64,000 nt of DNA from Balanoglossus misakiensis (Eukaryota; Hemichordata), in NCBI GenBank assembly GCA_040954595.2, contig CM082594.2:1364001-1428000 (forward strand). The letters run 5' to 3'. The translations under genes and the position numbers were made by a program. Under the pieces are notes generated by a model, which did no database searches, had not been told where the DNA came from, and saw nothing but the letters and a program-made list of their open reading frames with translations. Below, in pieces: positions 56,867 through 64,000 of the stretch. How positions within the stretch are numbered: the first letter of the stretch is position 1; every line of letters begins with the position of its first letter.

Positions 56867-58389
56867 TCAGTAGAGATTGTGGAACCTTTGAGACTTTTGT
56901 AAATGCAACTTGTGAGAAGTACAGTGAGACACCAACTGATGGTACCTGTTCATTTGGAACATTTTACACAAGTATGGTTGCTGGTATGGCCAATTTTCAA
57001 GATTCACATGTAAGTATAGATAACGTTAGTTCTTGAAAGACTATGTACATGATTGGCTGTGATGTCAATACTGACCGGATGGTCTGTCATTTCGAGTCAT
57101 TGTGATTTGTAACAATTTTTGTTATGAATAATTTTATTTCATCTTGTTCGTTTTTGTGTGTTGCGCTGTTTTTTTAATTTTCTCAGCTAAGATTGATATA
57201 ATCGCTTTGTATTTGAAGAAACCCTGCTGGCTTTAGTACTTCCAGTGTTGTCTAAAGAAGGAGATTTTGGTTTCTGTGATTGCAGGTTTGTGGGCAATGC
57301 CTGAACGTGATTGGTTCAAATGATGTATCTGTAGTTGTCCGGGTAACAGACATGTGCATGTACCCGTACTGCATGATTGATGAAGATGGTCTGGTTCTAA
57401 GTGAGGATGCTTACAACATCTTGTCAGATGGTGAAAGTCCTTCATCTCTTTTTGTATCCTACTCTGTTATTGCCTGTCCTGAAGATGTCTCCATCAAGTT
57501 CAAGGTTTGTGAAACAAAACAATTATTAACTAATTAATATACCCTTGTCTTTAATTTTCACATCTTGGCGAACTTGTTTGAAACCTCCCTAGCCATTTTT
57601 TTAAGTATTTGTAAGATTGAAGTTTAAATTGTCAAGAGTATTCATCTGTTTCTTTACTGGAAGTTTAGATCTCCTGGAAATCAAACCAGTCTCAACTGAT
57701 TTGGACAAGGGAAGATCCAGTGGGGACTAGGTCATTGACAATGATTTGTTGCAAATACTGTAAAACGGGAAATTTTCACGCCAGGAAATTTTCGCAATAT
57801 CAAAAGAGGCAACTGTTACGCGAGGATTAATTTTGGCGTTCTTGTATTTCACTAACTGCATCGTTAAATCACACGACATTTATTTTCACTTCTCTTTTAG
57901 ATCTTGCGTATTTTGCGAAAATTTATGCTCGCGAAAATAACCCATTTTACAGTAAGTCTTGCTCTAAATTTCAAAGTATTAGGACCAACCAGGGACTGTG
58001 TTGTTCATCTTTTTAGTGTACTGCATATTGATTGATTGATTTGTTTATTTAGTTTGCAGAGAGCATTTCTGCATCATTCAGCTTATTAATATTGGATCAT
58101 CGTTACCCTGTCACCACTGTGGAAGTCCACACAACTGGTCCCTGGATTACTCTAGACAGACTCAGTGATAACTTATTTGAACAACCCATTGGTTCTGGTG
58201 ATATACAAGCCCCTCTCAATGTCAAGGTCTATTCGGTGTGTGGTAAAATTAACTACAGGGTTACAGACTTTGAGTTTGATGAGATTATTGACACCTCCAA
58301 GCAATTTCGACATTGTGAGGATGATGAGCTTGAAGTTACTACACTTCCAGACTTTGGAATAGTTACAACAATTGAGAGTACGCTTGAAG
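56867..58389 (+). CDS. Host gene: expansin-like module D, intact
   Basis: Exons 56867-57009, 57286-57504 and 58053-58389 (143, 219 and 337 nt), no break, phase 1-1 overall, 233 codons. Motifs as in A: GTFYTS, HVCGQCLNV, VVRVTDMC, GLVLSEDAYNIL, SYSVIACP; then DHRYPVTTVEV, WITLDRLSDNLFEQPIGSG, LNVKVYSVCGKIN. The S to C change (SVCGK) gives one more cysteine than the other modules. An uninterrupted TTAA is present in exon 3. Intron 2 is similar to that of module A (aagtttagatct..tggaaatcaaac) and also holds a family-1 MITE. Secreted sugar-binding module by inference. Confidence 0.82.
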
Positions 58390-58936
58390 GTAAGATGGTT
58401 TCATTTTATACAATATGTAATTAGTTTACTGTATAACATAGGTCGATGTTGCTGATGATTTCAATGGAGTGTAGCTGAATTTGTTACATTAGTTGTGATA
58501 TCAGATATTGTGTTTTGCACACCAATATCTGGTACACTCTTATGCAAAATTTTCGCAAGAGGAAATGTTCATGATATCAAATGTGGCAACTGTTACGTGG
58601 CGATTAATTTTCACGTTCTGGTATTTCACTGCATCGTTATCTCTGAAAACCATAAGCGACTTTTTTTTTCACCAGTAAATTTATCGTTCGTGAAAATTTC
58701 CTATTTTACTGTATTTTGAATAAGAAATCTCAACACCCTCATAAACAATTGCATTAAAGAAAGCAATAGAATAATAACACAATATCATTTGAATCACACA
58801 CCGGGATGAGAATACCTTGAAATTGTCTCCTGCCAGGAACATTGATTCAATACTGTTCATGTTAGTGGAGAACAATATAACATTAGATTTCCTTGTTCTA
58901 GATTATTCAAATTGTAATGTTCATTTTTATCAACAG

Positions 58937-59538
58937 ATGAAACAACGCTGGAATATTTAACTAGTCCCTACACCGAAGGCACAGAAAAAAGCATCTCAAC
59001 TGATGGATATGCCATAACTTCGCCCAGAATGACAACTGTGTTGGACACAGACAATATACCGGCTGTGACAACTGGAAAAAGCAAGTCAACCACAACAGTT
59101 ACTATGGTTACAGTAACCATGCCTGTTGTCGTGACAACAGTAGAGGCAAGTTCTGAAAAGCCTGATCAGCAGTCAAGCACAGAAGGTGAGGGTACATACA
59201 AGACAACATCTGCTCCGATCTCAAAAACAGAAATGATGTCAACAGCAGAATCTGTGGATATTACTCCTGCAGACCAGACTTCAGAGTATGACGATGCAAG
59301 TGATGTGATGCCAACAGAGTCATGGACCACACCAGAGAAATTGTTGACAACAAACAAAATGGACGCCACCACACCAGAGACACTTTTGACAACAAATAAA
59401 ATGGACGGCACCACAGAATATTGGCAAACGGTAGAAGGCACCACAGAATGGCAAACACAAATGATAACTGATGATACTGCCACTTCCCAAAGAAGAACAA
59501 CAAGAAAACATACAACTGAGGCACCGATGATCTGTTAA
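58937..59538 (+). CDS. Host gene: Thr-rich linker after module D
   Basis: Opens in phase 1 (DETTLEYLTSPYTEG) and is Thr/Ser/Glu-rich, with a repeat TTPEKLLTTNKMDATTPETL. The frame ends in TAA at 59536-59538. A donor gttaac at 59534 would leave the exon in phase 1, matching the next exon, so splicing there could avoid the stop. Otherwise this would be the end of one isoform. Confidence 0.65.
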
Positions 59539-60057
59539 CATCAAAAGGTGAATGTATACGAATTTCTACACTTTTCAGCATTATGAGCTCCAAAGTAAGG
59601 ATGAATCTTGTTTACTTAGTTGACACGACTCTAGCTCCTGGATGACACCATTATTTTTAGGGGGTGAGGGGTGGAAGAAAGGAGAAAACATATTCACTCC
59701 TCACTTTTTTTTCAAAGAAATGTAGGTTTACTTCCTATTATGATAAAGTAAACTATGAATAATAAAACATTGAAAATTTGGCTTTATTGATAGAAACTTC
59801 ATGTACGGGTACAGTGAAAATTTCAATTGAAAAAAAAAAATCATAATACCTGCAATGTAAACAGTTAAACAGTTATACATTGTTAGTTACCATCATCATC
59901 GTTGTTTGAATCAGACTCTATGTCACAAATGAGGCAATAACAATGCTCAGTGCAATTGATCTGTATACGGTTGGTCAAATAACTCTTCCACTCTTATCAT
60001 ATAGACACCCATGTCCAGTGTGTAATATAAAGTATTCATTCAATTTCATTTATACAG

Positions 60058-60159
60058 TATATCATGATGTCAGTACTAAACCAACTACGAAACCAGCAAC
60101 AACTCTGAAAGCCACAACAGGTGGTCTTACGACCCTACCAACTCCAACTCAACTACCAG
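60058..60159 (+). CDS. Host gene: short Thr/Pro-rich linker exon
   Basis: Phase 1-1 exon: YHDVSTKPTTKPATTLKATT and on to TPTQLPG. It continues the mucin-like linker into the next folded part. Confidence 0.75.
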
Positions 60160-60582
60160 GTAAGAGATATTACCCTTAGTTTGGTTGATAACGTGTTGTA
60201 CTTGAGTGATGTCTCAAAGTGTTAAAACAAAACATCCAGAAAACTTGTTTTTGGAAGTTAATTTAAATTGCTTGTCACATGACAGTTGTGTAAACAATGG
60301 TCACACCAAAATGTTCTCCTATATTTACTTTCAGAAAATATATACTTTTAGGGGATTCTCGATAATTAACAGAACTTGATAATTAACAGAGAAATGTTTA
60401 TTTCAAAAAGTGATTTTTTTTCTTGTATCTTTCATACACACCATGAAGTAATAATACAGTTAAATTTAAAATCAGAATAAACCACAAAGAGTTGAACCCA
60501 TTTATGCTTTGAACAAATTGACCTGAAGAGAATAGGAGTTGTATGGGTCTGTATTTACAATTATTCGATAATTACTTTGCAG

Positions 60583-61585
60583 ACCGTGACGTTCCTGACT
60601 ACTGTGCACAGCTTAGTGTGTCATATAATGGTAGTGGGCAGATTACAGACCAGCAATCCTGTGGCAACTACTATGGTACAGAAATAACAACACAACTTGT
60701 TAATGGTTTAACTCAACTCCTGTCTCAAGATCCATCAGGAGCATGTGTTCCTCTTGCTGGTCTGGTTACAATCAATATCGCATTATCCATAAGTCTCACC
60801 TCGCTATCGGATAATTCGGTGGGTACTCTAACTGTCTCTTTCAGTCTTGCAGAAAATCTTGTAGACTCTTTCTGGTGTCTAGAATATTACACTCAACAAA
60901 TTGTTCACTTCATAGCATTTTATCTCACATGCTCTTCAGATTGCATATCCAAAGAAAAAATGCATATTGGGAGAATATTTTCATGCAAATGTGACAACCA
61001 TGCGATGTTTAATTTTGTCGATACAATCGATCGTAAACTGCTCAGCTGAAACAGTGAGCAGTCATCTTTCTTTTTTGTTTACGTGCGTTGGAGTGGGGGT
61101 GTCTTGAAACCGTCCGCATAACAGTACATACCTGTACACGGTGAGTTGGGGCGCCTTGAAACTTAAGGCGTATTTAACACGCGTTCCGTACGTACCGTTC
61201 CGTATGGCTTTTTAGTACACGCTAAATTCTATTGTTCTTGGTGCCAGATGCATAATAATAAAGCATATTAAACATAACATCTTTTAAAACAAATGCTTAT
61301 GACTGTATATTCATTACCTGCAGCTTTTAATGGATGTGGGGCTGAACTTACTGATTGAACCCATAGACCCATTGAGCCCTGGATACGACAATGCAGAATT
61401 GTCGGGATGTGGTCTTCAACTAATCTTTTATCTGACCAACCATCCAAGTGTATTTCCAGTTTTGGTTGCCATTGACAGTTCAGACAATTGTCCAGAACTA
61501 TCATCTTCTGCAAACCCAATTCAAGAAGATGATGCAACATTCTGTTGTCCTGAAGGATATGAGCTCTTCCAGAGTGTCAGATGCA
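60583..61585 (+). CDS. Host gene: unrecognised Cys-bearing domain, start of a Sushi
   Basis: Exon 60583-60818 (phase 1 in, 0 out, donor gtgggt) joins in frame to 61324-61585. The translation begins DRDVPDYCAQLSVSYNGSGQ, then SCGNYYGTEITTQLV, GACVPLAGLVTINIAL, then LLMDVGLNLLIEPI, LSGCGLQLIFYLTNH and VFPVLVAI. I know no family with this pattern; alternation suggests a beta-rich fold of about 140 residues. After it, NCPELSSS and FCCPEGYELF look like the first half of a Sushi that is finished by the next exon. Confidence 0.65.
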
Positions 61586-62054
61586 GTATGTATAAAATCA
61601 TTATTTTTATTCACACTAAAGTGGCGCTTATATCTCTTCTTTTCTTTTAAGGATGTACGCGCAGAACATAAACCGGAAAACTGCACGCACCCGTCTTTTT
61701 CCCATAGGATTACATTGATAATTGCTAGAAAACTAACTTCTTCTATTGTCATTGTCACAAAATTTTCTACATAGCTCAGTCCAGTAAATATAAATTCATT
61801 GGTCACTTAAAATATAAGGGTCACCTTGCTCTATTTTGAGATAAATTGCATTAAAAAAAAATTTGCCCATAGACAAACCATTGATGAAAAATGCTGAATC
61901 AGCAGTTTTCTTCTATTATCGACTAAATTCGTGACTCTGTAATGTGTATTTCATAAACAGGCACGGTCATCAGGTAAATGCATGCTATGAGCGGTGTGTT
62001 ACAAGCATGAATTAAGTATTACTTACAGAAAAAAAATTCTTCTTATTTCAACAG

Positions 62055-62153
62055 CAGCCGCAGTGGAAGTTGTGAGGAAAAGAAGGGATGCATCTGAACA
62101 GTCATCATTTCTCACTAATGCTAAATGGAATGGCACTGCACCTGTTTGTATTG
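62055..62153 (+). CDS. Host gene: end of split Sushi
   Basis: 99-nt phase 1-1 exon: an insert with basic residues (EVVRKRRDASEQ), then KWNGTAPVCI, the W and last cysteine of a Sushi. RKRR is a possible furin-type cleavage site in the middle of the domain. Confidence 0.7.
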
Positions 62154-62832
62154 GTATGTTCATTAGGTCAAAATAAAAAAATATGTGCTGTTCCAATTAC
62201 CCGACCTACCCTAATTATAACCCGCTGACCCTAAACGTTTTAGAGCTTCCTAAACTGGAAGTATAAAAAACAATGTCAAATATACAAAATTTATGAAAAT
62301 TGCAAGAATCACGTAAGAATTATGACGTTATTCTTATACACTACGGCGGCCAGAGTAATAAAAAAAATGCAACATAAAAAAACATTCCCTACCTACCTAC
62401 CCTATTTTTGAAAACCATGTAATCAGAACAGCACAATTTAGCAATTTATCCGCCAGATTGAGTTCTTGAATGAAATCACCAATGTTGGAATTGGATTTTA
62501 ATGTTTGTTTGTGTTTCATTCTAATTTGATTCTGATTGTGTTTCATTCTGATTTGATTTGATTTGATTTCATGCATTGTCTGCCTGCTTTCATTTGTGGA
62601 AATCACAAAGCTTATAAATGGTCCATCATTGGAGTGGTTGTCAACATCACTGGGAAAAAGGACGATGTTCAACTGGTTTTGCAATTGGGGTTGTCATGGA
62701 GCCACCTACAGAACAGTTCTTCTCCCAGCTGAATTCAAGATTACTATGTCGCTTTAATGGCTGGCAAGTATTGTGGTTACAAACTTGGCAGATTACAGTC
62801 TCATATCTTATGAAATATATTTTGGCTTGCAG

Positions 62833-63063
62833 ATACCATGCCACTAGACTGTCCAGACACGTACGTAATTCTTGTTGATGAAGTGGAACACAATGTGTCA
62901 TATCCAGCAGTCTCTGTTGTAGACAACCACGGAATCAGTGACGTCATATATGAACCACCAAATGGAACTGCAGTTGAAACCAGGAACTACATCACAGTGA
63001 CTGTTACTGCAACCGATTACAGTGGCAACCAGGCTCAGTGTCAATTTGATGTTTCTGTTCAAC
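62833..63063 (+). CDS. Host gene: HYR (hyalin repeat) domain
   Basis: Phase 1-1 exon of 231 nt. LDCPDTYVILVDEVEHNVSY at the start, AVSVVDNHG and then VTVTATDYSGNQAQCQFDVSV at the end, the classical HYR signature (T.TD.SGN...C.F.V.V). HYR domains are Ig-like extracellular adhesion modules often placed next to Sushi domains, as they are here. Confidence 0.92.
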
Positions 63064-63319
63064 GTAAGTGTTCAGCTAAACTAGCCCACTAGTCGCTTGG
63101 TGAATTTTGAATCTCAATACTTTTGTGTGTTTGTGGTGATTTTTTGTCTTTATAATACTTTTTGTGTGCATGCTGCTTTGAGCGTTTTTCTGGTACTGAG
63201 TTGAGTTTCGAAAATAATGCAAAAAGTGGTGGCAGAGACTTTAAACATTTAGAAGTTAATATGGCATTGTTTTGAGACATTAGACATTTCCCCTTTTAAC
63301 ATCTCATTTTGTTATTCAG

Positions 63320-63535
63320 CTGATACATGTCCAGAGTGGTCACTACCTACACCAGAAGGTGGACAGAAGACTTGCACCCGTGTCATTGGAGGACCACTGG
63401 GTTCAGGATTCTCATGTGCATTGTCCTGTCAAGCTGGTTATGATTTCATTCAAGAAATTGATTCACCTGGAGGAATGTACACCTGCATAATTGGTGGAAC
63501 ATGGCTACCCCATAATTACGTACCTGATTGTGTTG
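63320..63535 (+). CDS. Host gene: Sushi domain after HYR
   Basis: Phase 1-1 exon: DTCPEWSLPTPEGG, SCALSCQAGYDFI, YTCIIGGTWLP and DCV. Two added cysteines (KTC, SCALSC) fit the longer Sushi form seen next to HYR domains. The donor is gtgtgt, so the gene goes on beyond this window. Confidence 0.85.
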
Positions 63536-63775
63536 GTGTGTATGGGCTTCTACTGATCTATTTTTGCGTAATTGAAATTCAACTGATATCATATCAATAT
63601 TCATTAGGCCCCCAAAATAATATGTGAATGCTGATGCAAATAATAAACTTGAAGAACCAAAATAACCAACTAATTCAGTGTTACTGTTGGTTCAAATTTT
63701 CTCTGTATATTGCTGATATGTGAGGGAATTTGTGTTTTCCAGTTTGCTATGTGTGCCCTTATATAAACTGATCAT

Positions 63776-63850
63776 TTTATAATCAGTCAATACCTACATT
63801 TTTATAATCAGTCAATACCTACATTTTTATAATCCGTCAATACCTACATT
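63776..63850 (+). repeat. 25-bp tandem repeat, three units
   Basis: Three units of tttataatc(a/c)gtcaatacct plus acatt. The last part of the window (63851-64000) has no exon that I can support. Confidence 0.9.
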
Positions 63851-64000
63851 ACCGCATGGAAGATGGCACTAGTCCAGATTTGAGTGGATTAGCAAAAATG
63901 GGATTTTTTCACCAGCTTTGTAAAGCGAAAACTGGATTGACGATTGACAATTCAACTAGTTGGCCTGAAGTTAAATTATCTTCCATATTGATCTTTCCAC

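Noticed and set aside
37187-58389. Expansin-like modules as a recent horizontal transfer from bacteria or plants
   Set aside because: They have introns, phase-1 borders, Thr-rich linkers and host-like composition, so any transfer must be old. Nothing in the window supports a recent one.

Overview
This window is nuclear DNA of a multicellular animal. It has spliced genes with GT-AG introns, an extracellular multidomain protein built from phase-1 exons (C-type lectin, LDLa, CUB, Sushi, EGF, HYR) and dense eukaryotic DNA transposons. The domain set and the transposon families (piggyBac, ISL2EU-like, foldback, many MITEs) suggest a marine invertebrate such as a hemichordate, lancelet, echinoderm or mollusc. 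The sequence alone does not name the species.

Layout. 1-3.03 kb: non-coding with degenerate repeats and an inverted-repeat element. 3.03-7.77 kb: relic of a piggyBac element (same family as the complete copies further on) holding a 3.75-kb foldback element. 8.4-9.0 kb: two short tandem arrays. 9.27-15.26 kb: a two-gene DNA transposon of ISL2EU type, with a SWIM/YqaJ-nuclease gene (+) converging on a five-exon THAP-DDE transposase gene (-) that reconstructs without a break to 545 codons. 16.4-63.5 kb: exons of one very large + strand gene for a secreted mosaic protein, in the order CTLD, LDLa, CUB x4, Sushi x4, EGF x2, Sushi x4, Thr-rich linkers, four expansin-like modules separated by Thr-rich linkers, an unrecognised Cys-containing region, a split Sushi, HYR and Sushi. 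Its first exon(s) and its 3' end were not found in the window.

The most unusual content is at 37.2-58.4 kb. It holds four tandem modules of about 233 residues, each coded by three exons (143, 219 and 337 nt), that read as an expansin fold: a double-psi beta-barrel followed by a CBM63-like beta-sandwich. The VTD motif is kept. The DLS aspartate and the cellulose-binding aromatics of bacterial and plant expansins are replaced. The third exon of modules B and C is split by identical 5,572-bp piggyBac elements with TTAA duplications, while the matching exons of modules A and D are uninterrupted. B and C lie in an 8,418-bp tandem duplication whose junction is a visible B/A chimera, as expected from unequal crossing-over.

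A second, 2,006-bp tandem duplication at 22.4-26.4 kb repeats a complete CUB domain. Single-base frame breaks occur in the lectin exon and in one Sushi exon, and several occur in the long linker exons. Either the gene is decaying in part or the draft sequence carries errors and falsely duplicated haplotypes. The two explanations cannot be separated from sequence alone.
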